Assembly: GCA_049422085.1 (NCBI GenBank)
Contig: JBMSOD010000061.1
Coordinates: 1 to 14,510 of the forward strand
Direction: 5' to 3'
Length of the DNA stretch: 14,510 nt
DNA from: UBA4615 sp049422085
Lineage (GTDB): Bacteria > Pseudomonadota > Gammaproteobacteria > Burkholderiales > Burkholderiaceae_E
Shown here: piece by piece, positions 1-6,555 of the stretch
Numbering within the stretch: the stretch's first letter is position 1
Layout of the letters: each line of letters opens with the position of its first letter
The notes under the pieces: model-generated
Told to the model about the DNA's origin: nothing
The model's database searches: none
What the model saw: the letters and a program-made list of their open reading frames with translations, nothing else
Position numbers and translations under genes: made by a program

Positions 1-156
1 ATAAAAATCCCCCATCCGGTAGAAAAGCAGCGTGTCCGGATGCTCAGCCTTGATGCGCAGGTACTGCTGCATCATGGGCGTATGTCCGGCGAGCGCCTCT
101 TCCCCGATCAGGGGTGGGTTAGGGGCGGTATCGACAGGTTCTCGTTCCGATTTCAT
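1..156 (-). CDS. mutS: DNA mismatch repair protein MutS, N-terminal fragment (cut by window edge)
   Basis: Reading the minus strand from an ATG at 156-154 gives 52 open codons to the window edge. The end of this fragment carries the MutS mismatch-recognition N-terminus: TPMMQQYLRIKAEHPD is followed by TLLFYRMGDFY, where the F-Y-R-M-G-D-F-Y block is the family hallmark just before the ELF segment. MutS recognises mispaired bases and starts mismatch repair with MutL. The start is chosen because a TGA lies directly before the ATG in the same frame and about 30 residues of lead-in before the conserved block is normal in beta-proteobacterial MutS. No strong Shine-Dalgarno sequence precedes it. The gene is divergent from fadH. 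Only the extreme N-terminus is visible, so the ATPase domain and integrity of the gene cannot be judged. Confidence 0.93.
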   Translation of the reverse strand, partial: MKSEREPVDTAPNPPLIGEEALAGHTPMMQQYLRIKAEHPDTLLFYRMGDFY

Positions 157-376
157 TCAATGACTTGCCTGGCTTCCAGGGGCTGTTCAACTGGCGCTGC
201 CAGAAGGCCCGGGAGGGCTGACACGGCAATCATTCGCAGCCGGTGGAGTCTATCCCCTCAACAGGCGATGGCAAGTCTCTCCCAGCCGCAATCGTGGCCA
301 AAACGGGCTGATGCCAGCAGACAAAGTGGGCTGATCGGATACCCTTGGGGGATACGGTAAAAAGATTGGAGATCTC
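157..376. promoter_or_regulatory. Divergent spacer between mutS and fadH
   Basis: This 220-bp stretch separates two divergent genes, so it must hold the promoters for both unless mutS is served from further away. I see no convincing -35/-10 pair on either strand. It carries short direct repeats: GGGCTGA at 215-221, 305-311 and 328-334 (the last two extend to GGGCTGAT), and GGATAC at 337-342 and 350-355, 13 bp apart and just upstream of fadH. A purine-rich GGAG at 368-371 serves as the fadH ribosome binding site. Open frames across the region have no recognisable protein features and I do not call a gene here. Confidence 0.5.
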
Positions 377-2413
377 ATGAACGGCATGAATCGCTACCCG
401 CATGTCTTCACCCCTCTCGATCTGGGGTTCACCACCATCAAGAATCGCATCCTGATGGGGTCGATGCATACCGGTCTCGAGGAGGCGGAGCAGGGATTCG
501 AGCGCATGGCCGCGTATTTCGCCGAGCGCGCGCGCGGCGGCGTCGGAATGATCATCACCGGCGGCATTTCTCCCAATGCTGAAGGCGGTACCGGAAGCAA
601 ACTCTCAACAATCGCCGAGTCGGACCAGCATCGCATCATCACCGAAGCCGTCCATGGGGCGGCATCGGACGTCAAGATCTGCATGCAGATCCTGCACTCC
701 GGACCCTTGGCGCGGGTGCCCGATTGCGTTGCGCCATCGCCGATCAAGTCGCGGATCGGGGCATATACGCCGCGTGAACTCGACGAAGACGGCATTGAAA
801 AGCAGATCGCCGATTTCGTGAATTGCGCCCTGATGGCGCAGCGCGCGGGCTATGACGGCGTCGAGATCATCGGGTCTGCCGGATATCTCATCAGTACCTT
901 TCTGGTGCGCAAGACCAATCTGCGCTCCGATCGCTGGGGCGGCTCCTGGGAAAACCGCATGCGGTTTCCGGTCGAGATCGTTCGACGCGTTCGTGAGGCG
1001 GTGGGCCCTGGTTTCATTCTGATCTTCAGAATTTCCGCCATGGACATGCTCGACGAGGGCCTGGCCTGGGATGAAGTGGTGTCGCTTGGCAAGGCGATCG
1101 AAGCCGCGGGTGCGAACATCATCAGCACCCACTTCTGCTGGCATGAGGCCCCGGTTCCCACCATTGCCACCATGGTGCCCAGAGCGGCCTTTGCCCAGGT
1201 CACCGGACGGCTGCGCAAGCAGCTCAAGGTACCCATGATCACCAGTAACCGGATCAACATGCCGCATGTGGCCGAAGAAGTGTTGGCCCGGGGCGATGCG
1301 GATCTGGTCTCCATGGCCCGTCCCATGCTTGCTGACCCCGATCTGGTCATCAAGGCCGCGCAGGGCCGTGAAGACGAGATCAATACCTGCATCGGCTGTA
1401 ACCAGGCCTGCCTCGATCACACCTTCAGTGGCCGGCAGCAAGTCACCTGTCTGGTCAATCCCCGCGCCTGCAATGAGACCCTGCTTCAGTACCCGCCTAC
1501 CAACACCAGGCGGCGGATTGCGGTGGTCGGAGCGGGTCCGGCCGGCTTGGCCTATGCCACGGTGGCGGCCCAGCGCGGCCATGCGGTCACGCTGATCGAC
1601 GCTGCGGCGGAGATCGGCGGTCAATTCAATCTGGCCAAGCGCATTCCGGGCAAGGAGGAGTTCCACGAGACCCTGCGCTATTACCGTCGCATGATTGAGG
1701 TGCTCGGCATCACCCTGCGCCTCAATACCCGTGCTACGGCGCAGTCCCTCAAAGCTGAGGGTTTTGACGAGGTGATCGTGGCCACCGGCATTCAGCCCCG
1801 CAAACCCGAGGTCGAGGGCATTGACCATCCCATGGTGGTGCCTTACATCGATGCCATTCTCGGTCGCAAGCCGGTCGGCAAGCGGGTGGCCATCATGGGT
1901 GCAGGCGGTATCGGATTCGATGTGGCCGAACTGATCTCGCATGAGGGCGTCTCGGGCGCGACCGATGTTGAGGTCTTTGCCCGCGAATGGGGCATCGACT
2001 TCAAGAATCATCCCAGAGGAGGGGTCACGGGCGTCACGCCCGTCGTTGCCCGGGCTGACAGAACCGTCTACCTGATGCAGCGCAAGACCGATCCATTGGG
2101 CAAGACCCTGGGGCGCACCACCGGCTGGACCCATCGCATGACGTTGGGCCGACGGGGCGTGCAGATGATCAATGGCGTGGAGTATCAGCGGATCGACGAT
2201 GCCGGCCTGCATGCGCTGGTCATGGGCCAGCCCCGACTTTTCGAGGTGGATACCGTGATCGTCTGCGCAGGCCAGTTGCCCTTGCGAACGCTGCACGATG
2301 AGCTGACTGAGCTCGGCCTCAAGAGCACGCTGGTGGGGGGCGCCTTCGAAGCCGCCGAACTGGATGCCAAGCGGGCCATCAATCAGGCCAGCCGCCTTGC
2401 GGCCACCGTCTGA
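377..2413 (+). CDS. fadH: NADPH-dependent 2,4-dienoyl-CoA reductase
   Basis: FadH reduces 2,4-dienoyl-CoA formed when polyunsaturated fatty acids with even-numbered double bonds enter beta-oxidation; it is a cytoplasmic flavoprotein with FMN, FAD and a 4Fe-4S cluster. The 678-residue product matches the usual length (E. coli about 672) and aligns along its whole length. Residues 1 to about 330 are the FMN TIM barrel, with catalytic-type Tyr170 in GSAGYLIS and His256 in CWHEAPVPT, equivalent to E. coli Tyr166 and His252. The cluster cysteines are C338, C341, C345 and C358. A Rossmann motif VVGAGPAG begins near residue 383 and the NADPH/FAD domain runs to the end. GGAG at 368-371 supports the ATG at 377. 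The CDF-like gene follows after 17 bp, so the two are probably co-transcribed. A related Old Yellow Enzyme-type reductase is the only real alternative, but the match is specifically to FadH. Confidence 0.95.
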   Translation: MNGMNRYPHVFTPLDLGFTTIKNRILMGSMHTGLEEAEQGFERMAAYFAERARGGVGMIITGGISPNAEGGTGSKLSTIAESDQHRIITEAVHGAASDVKICMQILHSGPLARVPDCVAPSPIKSRIGAYTPRELDEDGIEKQIADFVNCALMAQRAGYDGVEIIGSAGYLISTFLVRKTNLRSDRWGGSWENRMRFPVEIVRRVREAVGPGFILIFRISAMDMLDEGLAWDEVVSLGKAIEAAGANIISTHFCWHEAPVPTIATMVPRAAFAQVTGRLRKQLKVPMITSNRINMPHVAEEVLARGDADLVSMARPMLADPDLVIKAAQGREDEINTCIGCNQACLDHTFSGRQQVTCLVNPRACNETLLQYPPTNTRRRIAVVGAGPAGLAYATVAAQRGHAVTLIDAAAEIGGQFNLAKRIPGKEEFHETLRYYRRMIEVLGITLRLNTRATAQSLKAEGFDEVIVATGIQPRKPEVEGIDHPMVVPYIDAILGRKPVGKRVAIMGAGGIGFDVAELISHEGVSGATDVEVFAREWGIDFKNHPRGGVTGVTPVVARADRTVYLMQRKTDPLGKTLGRTTGWTHRMTLGRRGVQMINGVEYQRIDDAGLHALVMGQPRLFEVDTVIVCAGQLPLRTLHDELTELGLKSTLVGGAFEAAELDAKRAINQASRLAATV

Positions 2414-2416
2414 TCG

Positions 2417-2423
2417 AAGGAGG
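2417..2423 (+). promoter_or_regulatory. Strong ribosome binding site of the CDF-like gene
   Basis: AAGGAGG, a near-perfect anti-16S match, lies 7 bases before the ATG at 2431 and 3 bases after the fadH stop codon. It fixes the start of the CDF-like gene and suggests efficient translation from a fadH transcript. Confidence 0.8.
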
Positions 2424-2430
2424 CCTTGGG

Positions 2431-3327
2431 ATGTCGGTAGCGGCTGGGGGCACGCGGGAGTCGAGTCTCAAGATCGCGGTGCTTCTGTGCGGCATTGATG
2501 TCAGCCTGATGGCGTTCGCTGCATTGCAGTCGAACTCCATCACGATCCTGAGCGACTTCTTCAAGGAAAGCACCGACTTTCTCGCGGTGCTGGCTGCGTT
2601 TCTGACCGTTCGTGCGGTAAGGCGTTCGCCCAACGAGCGATTCGCCTATGGCGTGGGCAAACTCGAGAACCTGGTCTCGATGGGGATCGGCCTGCTCATG
2701 CTCGGGGCTGCCGTTTTTGTCATCACGCAGGCGCTGGGTCATTTGCGTCATCCAAGGCCGGCCGAAGGCACGCTGGTCGGATTGCTGATCTTTTCAGCTT
2801 ATGCGGTCATCGGTTTCGTGCTCTGGGCCCGGATCCGGCTGTCATTGCGAGAGCAGTCTTCGGCGATTCTGGCCTCACAGGCCAGTCTCTGGTTCTCCAA
2901 GGCACTCTTCGATGCCCTCATGGCCTGCGCGCTGGGGCTGGGGCTGATCTTCGCGGAGCAGCGCTGGAGCCATTATCTGGATCCCTTGGCCGCCCTGGTC
3001 GGGGCGGCGTTCTTGTTGCACGGCGCCTGGGCGATCACCTCCTCGTCGGTCGGGGATCTGCTTGATGCCACGCTCGAGGAGTCGCTCAAGCTGCGCATCA
3101 TGCGCCATCTGGTGGAGCATTTTGACGACTACGAACGCCTGCATGGACTGCGGGCGCGACGCTCCGGCCCGCGGGTTTATGTAGAGATCTTTCTCGAATT
3201 TGCTGCCGATCTGCCGAGCGCTATCGCGCTTGAGCGCATCGAGGCGATGCGCGCCGAAATGACCGCCTCGATTCCGGGTGCCGAGATCAGCTTTGTCCTG
3301 TCGCGAACAGGCCCACCAGCTGGCTGA
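2431..3327 (+). CDS. Cation diffusion facilitator (CDF)-like membrane protein with non-canonical metal site
   Basis: The 298-residue product has the CDF layout: about six transmembrane segments (roughly 13-32, 36-58, 82-103, 115-134, 150-176, 184-205) and a cytoplasmic C-terminal dimerisation domain from about 210. Family signatures include FAYGVGKLENL after TM2 and LHGLRARRSGPRVYVEIFLEF in two parts in the C-terminal domain, resembling E. coli YiiP. CDF proteins usually export Zn, Fe, Mn or Co in exchange for protons. Here the transport-site positions, aligned to YiiP without gaps, read K45, D49, L153 and K157 instead of D45, D49, H153 and D157, so classical divalent metal export is doubtful. 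Most histidines of the C-terminal metal sites are also absent; only one His (LHGL) remains. It follows fadH closely and its last 41 bases overlap the end of suhB on the other strand. Substrate is unknown. Confidence 0.85.
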   Translation: MSVAAGGTRESSLKIAVLLCGIDVSLMAFAALQSNSITILSDFFKESTDFLAVLAAFLTVRAVRRSPNERFAYGVGKLENLVSMGIGLLMLGAAVFVITQALGHLRHPRPAEGTLVGLLIFSAYAVIGFVLWARIRLSLREQSSAILASQASLWFSKALFDALMACALGLGLIFAEQRWSHYLDPLAALVGAAFLLHGAWAITSSSVGDLLDATLEESLKLRIMRHLVEHFDDYERLHGLRARRSGPRVYVEIFLEFAADLPSAIALERIEAMRAEMTASIPGAEISFVLSRTGPPAG

Positions 3328-4144
3328 AGATCTTCGGGTTGCCTGCCAGCACCTCTTCATTGGCCAGATGCTCGGCCTCTCCCGAGAGGCTGCCGATCAG
3401 CCCGCCGGCCTCGGTGACCAACAGGCTTCCGGCGGCTACATCCCAGGGCATCAGGCCCATCTCGAAGAAGCCGTCATAGCGACCGCAGGCGACATAGGCC
3501 AGGTCGAGTGCAGCGGCGCCGGGTCGGCGCAGGCCCGCTGCACGTTGGGCAACCCGCTTGAACAGGTCGAGGTAGCGGTCGATGTCATCGTTCTTGCGAA
3601 ACGGAAAACCTGTGCCGATCAGGGCGCCATCAATCCGGGCCCGCGATGACACACGGATGCGCCGGTCGTTGAAGTAGGCGCCGCGGCCCTTGCTCGCCGT
3701 GAAGAGCTCATCCTTGGCGGGATCGTAGACCACCGCCTGACTGAGGGCGCCCCGCTGCATCAGTGCGATGGAGACCGCGTACTGGGGCAGGCCATGGATG
3801 AAGTTGGTCGTTCCGTCGAGCGGATCGATGATCCAGACGTTTTCGCAGGCCAGCACGTCTTTCCAGATATCGCCCATCCGGCGGGGCAGACTGGGGTCGG
3901 CTGCCGCATCACGGCCGGGGTGGTTGCCCGACAGACCGGTTTCCTCACCGTAGAAGGCATGCGAGGGATAGGCCTGGCGCAGGGTGGAGATGATGGCGTC
4001 TTCGGCGGCGCGATCAACTTCGGTGACGAAATCATTGCGCTGCTTGCTGGCCACCCGCACGGTGTCGATGTCGACGCTGGCACGTGTGATGACGCGGCCC
4101 GCCGCGCGCGCGGCCTTGACCGCGACATTCAACATCGGATGCAT
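3287..4144 (-). CDS. suhB: Inositol-1-monophosphatase family protein SuhB
   Basis: SuhB is a Mg-dependent, Li-sensitive phosphatase of inositol-1-phosphate; in E. coli it also works in the rRNA antitermination complex. Visible motifs are the N-terminus MHPMLNVAVKAARAAG typical of SuhB, NDFVTEVD (37-44), the metal ligand Glu67 in GEETG, WIIDPLDGTTNF at 104-115 with Asp107 and Asp110, and a C-terminal WDVAAGSLLVTEAGG. The start at 4144 is chosen because it gives the conserved N-terminus; the frame is open further upstream to 4270 but that stretch has no family resemblance and would cover the symporter promoter. No Shine-Dalgarno sequence precedes this ATG. The product is 285 residues, longer than E. 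coli SuhB (267), mainly because of about 23 extra residues between GEETG and WIIDPLDG. The gene is divergent from the symporter and converges on the CDF-like gene with a 41-base overlap. Confidence 0.93.
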   Translation of the reverse strand: MHPMLNVAVKAARAAGRVITRASVDIDTVRVASKQRNDFVTEVDRAAEDAIISTLRQAYPSHAFYGEETGLSGNHPGRDAAADPSLPRRMGDIWKDVLACENVWIIDPLDGTTNFIHGLPQYAVSIALMQRGALSQAVVYDPAKDELFTASKGRGAYFNDRRIRVSSRARIDGALIGTGFPFRKNDDIDRYLDLFKRVAQRAAGLRRPGAAALDLAYVACGRYDGFFEMGLMPWDVAAGSLLVTEAGGLIGSLSGEAEHLANEEVLAGNPKIFSQLVGLFATGQS

Positions 4145-4178
4145 GGGGAGGAAGAGCGATTCGTCTGGATAAGCCGTG

Positions 4179-4184
4179 ATTCTA
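4179..4184 (-). promoter_or_regulatory. Possible -10 element of suhB
   Basis: On the minus strand this reads TAGAAT (5 of 6 to the sigma-70 consensus), about 34 bases before the suhB ATG. No good -35 lies at normal spacing; a TTGCAA lies 22 bases upstream, which is too far. Weak candidate only. Confidence 0.3.
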
Positions 4185-4204
4185 CGGCACGGCTCAGGGA
4201 AACG

Positions 4205-4214
4205 GCTTGCAAGC
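4205..4214. repeat. 10-bp perfect palindrome in the suhB/symporter spacer
   Basis: GCTTGCAAGC is fully self-complementary and overlaps the candidate -35 of the symporter promoter, a position expected for an operator. Its centre lies 29 bp from that of a second palindrome at 4234-4243. Confidence 0.5.
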
Positions 4215-4234
4215 TGCGAAGGTCGCGGCATAAT
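4207..4234 (+). promoter_or_regulatory. Candidate sigma-70 promoter of the symporter-trmJ-cysE cluster
   Basis: TTGCAA at 4207-4212 and CATAAT at 4229-4234 are separated by 16 bp. The hexamers match the consensus at 4 and 5 of 6 positions. Transcription would start near 4241, giving a very short leader before the ATG at 4257. It lies in the 112-bp spacer divergent from suhB. Judged by eye only. Confidence 0.4.
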
Positions 4235-4243
4235 TCGCGCGAA
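4234..4243. repeat. Second 10-bp perfect palindrome, at the expected transcription start
   Basis: TTCGCGCGAA is fully self-complementary and lies immediately downstream of the candidate -10, over the predicted transcription start of the symporter. Such a place fits a repressor site. In GC-rich DNA a CGCGCG core can arise by chance, so the call rests on its position and its pairing with the first palindrome. Confidence 0.45.
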
Positions 4244-4256
4244 ATTGATCATCCCA

Positions 4257-5705
4257 ATGGACCTCACCATGTTGCTCGGTCTGGTGTTTGCTTATCTGCT
4301 TGTGACCATTGCCATCGGCCTTTGGGCGGCCAAAAGGGTCAAGACAAGCGCTGATTTTGCGGTCGCAGGCCGTCATCTTCCGCTCGCGCTGATCATCACC
4401 ACCACCTTTGCGACCTGGTTTGGCGCCGAAACGGTGCTCGGAATCCCGGCAAAGTTTGCTGAAGGGGGGTTAGGTGCGATCGTGGAGGATCCTTTCGGTG
4501 CAGGGTTCTGCCTGATCCTGGTGGGTCTGTTTTTTGCGGCCAAGCTCTACCGGATGACCCTCCTGACCATCAGCGACTACTACCGGGCGCGCTACGGCCG
4601 ATGGGTGGAAGTGGTCTGCTCCATCATCATCATCGTCAGCTACCTCGGGTGGGTTTCCGCACAGGTGACCGCCTTGGGCCTGGTCTTCAATCTGCTCTCC
4701 GGCGGGGCCATCAGTATCCCCATGGGCATGGTGCTTGGAACCGTCTCGATTCTGGCTTACACGCTCTTTGGTGGCATGTGGTCGGTTGCCATCACCGACT
4801 TTATCCAGATGATCATTCTGGTGGTCGGTCTGTTCGTGATCGCGGCCTTTGCCTCGAACATGGCCGGCGGTGCGGGCAAGGTCATTGATCTAGCGTCGAG
4901 CAAGGAACTGTTCAATTTCTGGCCTGAGCCCAGCGCCCACGAGATCCTGTTCTTTATTGCAGCGGGCATCACCATGATGTTCGGATCAATTCCCCAGCAG
5001 GATGTCTTCCAGCGCGTGATGTCCGCCAAGGATGTCCGGGCAGCCACCCGCGGGCCGGTGATCGGAGGCGCGCTCTACATCCTGTTTGCCTTTGTGCCGC
5101 TGTTTCTGGTCACCAGTGCGCTCATCATCATGCCCGAGCAGGCCGAGGCGCTGATCGGTGACGATCCGCAAAAGGTGCTCCCCACACTGGTTCTGGAGCA
5201 CATGCCCTTTTTCATGCAGGTGGTGTTCTTCGGGGCCCTGCTGTCCGCCCTGAAGTCGACCGCCTCGGCCACGCTGCTGGCGCCTTCGGTCACCTTCACC
5301 GAAAACATCTGGCGGCAGTTCAAGCCGCGCATGAATGATCGCGAAGAACTTCGCGACATGCGCATCGCGACCCTGGGTTTCAGCGCGCTGGTGCTGACCT
5401 ACGCCATCGTGATGGAGGGCACGCCGATCTACGAGATGGTGTCCTCGGCCTATCAGGTCCCGCTTGTGGGCGCCTTCATTCCGCTGGTGGCCGGGCTCTA
5501 CTGGAAGCGGGCGACCACCCAGGGCGCCATTTTCTCAACGGTCCTCGGATTGCTCACCTGGCTGCTGTTTCTGGCCACGCCTGCGGGTGAAGTTTTTCCT
5601 GCCCAGCTGGCGGGACTGATTGCGGCGGCGACGGGCATGGTGCTTGGTTCGATCGGGCCTCAGGCCATCGCCAACCGGAATGATCCCGTGATCCTCGCAA
5701 CCTAG
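4257..5705 (+). CDS. Sodium:solute symporter (SSS/SSF family), substrate unknown
   Basis: This inner-membrane protein of 482 residues should couple Na+ influx to uptake of a small organic solute. It is hydrophobic throughout, with about 12 to 13 transmembrane segments, starting with MLLGLVFAYLLVTIAIGL. Family signs are the AGRHLPLALIITTTFATWFG region after TM1 (residues about 40-60), the LTISDYYRARYGRWV loop, the long helix with GWVSAQVTALG, and ALKSTASATLLAPS, where S334 and T335 align with Na+-site residues Ser340 and Thr341 of PutP. The ATG at 4257 is chosen because TM1 starts five residues later; an in-frame start at 4176 would add a hydrophilic extension across the promoter and over the suhB leader. 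The ATG at 4269 is also possible. Neither has a clear Shine-Dalgarno sequence. trmJ begins 6 bp after its stop. The substrate cannot be read from the sequence. Confidence 0.88.
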   Translation: MDLTMLLGLVFAYLLVTIAIGLWAAKRVKTSADFAVAGRHLPLALIITTTFATWFGAETVLGIPAKFAEGGLGAIVEDPFGAGFCLILVGLFFAAKLYRMTLLTISDYYRARYGRWVEVVCSIIIIVSYLGWVSAQVTALGLVFNLLSGGAISIPMGMVLGTVSILAYTLFGGMWSVAITDFIQMIILVVGLFVIAAFASNMAGGAGKVIDLASSKELFNFWPEPSAHEILFFIAAGITMMFGSIPQQDVFQRVMSAKDVRAATRGPVIGGALYILFAFVPLFLVTSALIIMPEQAEALIGDDPQKVLPTLVLEHMPFFMQVVFFGALLSALKSTASATLLAPSVTFTENIWRQFKPRMNDREELRDMRIATLGFSALVLTYAIVMEGTPIYEMVSSAYQVPLVGAFIPLVAGLYWKRATTQGAIFSTVLGLLTWLLFLATPAGEVFPAQLAGLIAAATGMVLGSIGPQAIANRNDPVILAT

Positions 5706-5711
5706 AGCGCA

Positions 5712-6545
5712 TTGAACTCCCGCTTCGAGAGGAATACCCCTCGCCCCCTGCACCAGCCCGATCCTCCCGAACTGGCGAGAATCGTTTTTGTTCTGGTGGG
5801 CACCAGTCATCCCGGCAATGTAGGCTCAACCGCCCGGGCAATGCGCAACATGGGCGTGTCCCGCCTGAGGCTGGTGGCCCCCCGGTTCGCCGATATTGCG
5901 AGCCAGCCAGAGGCCCTTGCCTTTGCAAGCGGAGCGGATGCGCTTCTGCAAGACACCAGCGTGCATGCTGAACTGGCTGACGCCCTGGCCGATTGCGCGC
6001 TCGCGGTTGCGGTCAGTGCAGAGCCGCGCGAATTCAGCGCCCAGCCGCAGACCCCCGAGGTCGCCTGTGCGCTGGCCGTCGAGCGACTCAAGGCTCATCC
6101 TGAGCACCGTGTCGCCTTCGTTTTCGGGGCTGAGCGCACCGGCTTGACGATCGCCCAGATGGCGCACTGTGCAGCCTTGCTGAGCATTCCTGGTCATCCG
6201 CAGTACAACTCCCTCAACCTCGCGCAGGCCGTCCAGGTGGTGGCCTATGTCCTGCGGCAACAAGCACTTTTGCGATCCGGGTCCGTCGAGGCTGCTGCCG
6301 ATGGCGACGATCAGTCCCGATTGGCCGATCAGGCAGCCGTGCAGGGTCTGATCGAGCATCTCGAGCAAACATTGCTCGCCGTGGGCTTTCTGGATCCGGC
6401 CCGCCCTCGAAAGCTCATGCCCAGGCTGGTACGTTTCATTCATCGTGCCCAACCCACCTCCGAAGAGGTGGATCTGTTGCGCGGCATCTGCAAGGCGGTG
6501 CTGCGTCAGCGCGGGCTCGGCTACACTGAGCCCCCGACAGATTGA
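5712..6545 (+). CDS. trmJ: tRNA (cytidine/uridine-32-2'-O)-methyltransferase TrmJ
   Basis: TrmJ is a SPOUT-fold enzyme that uses S-adenosylmethionine to 2'-O-methylate nucleotide 32 in the anticodon loop. The N-terminal signature VGTSHPGNVGSTARAMRNMG and the C-terminal SPOUT knot motifs FGAERTGLT and IPGHPQYNSLNLAQAVQ are all present. The tail of about 80 residues, ending LLRGICKAVLRQRGLG, is the usual helical extension. At 277 residues it is somewhat longer than E. coli TrmJ (about 246). The start is TTG at 5712: an in-frame TAG sits 9 bases upstream and no ATG or GTG lies before the conserved block. A weak GAG lies just upstream. It starts 6 bp after the symporter stop and cysE follows after 10 bp, so the three are probably one transcript. 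Confidence 0.93.
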   Translation: MNSRFERNTPRPLHQPDPPELARIVFVLVGTSHPGNVGSTARAMRNMGVSRLRLVAPRFADIASQPEALAFASGADALLQDTSVHAELADALADCALAVAVSAEPREFSAQPQTPEVACALAVERLKAHPEHRVAFVFGAERTGLTIAQMAHCAALLSIPGHPQYNSLNLAQAVQVVAYVLRQQALLRSGSVEAAADGDDQSRLADQAAVQGLIEHLEQTLLAVGFLDPARPRKLMPRLVRFIHRAQPTSEEVDLLRGICKAVLRQRGLGYTEPPTD

Positions 6546-6555
6546 GAGACACGCC

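Noticed and set aside
40..360. 106-codon plus-strand frame at the left edge
   Set aside because: It lies opposite the mutS start and over the divergent spacer; the translation shows no protein-like pattern, and the minus strand clearly encodes MutS.
605..2296. 563-codon open frame on the minus strand opposite fadH
   Set aside because: It mirrors the codon bias of fadH in GC-rich DNA; the translation is rich in His, Asp, Gly and Arg with no recognisable domain, while fadH on the plus strand matches its family end to end.
4176..4256. Longer symporter start at 4176
   Set aside because: It would add 27 hydrophilic residues before TM1 and overlap the candidate promoter and both palindromes.
4145..4270. 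Longer suhB start at 4270
   Set aside because: The extra residues do not resemble SuhB, whose conserved N-terminus begins at the ATG at 4144, and they would span the symporter promoter.
6445..6555. Longer cysE start at 6445 within trmJ
   Set aside because: The added residues are Cys/Arg-rich shadow sequence of trmJ; MFDRIREDIAVV at 6556 is the normal short-form CysE start with a ribosome site.
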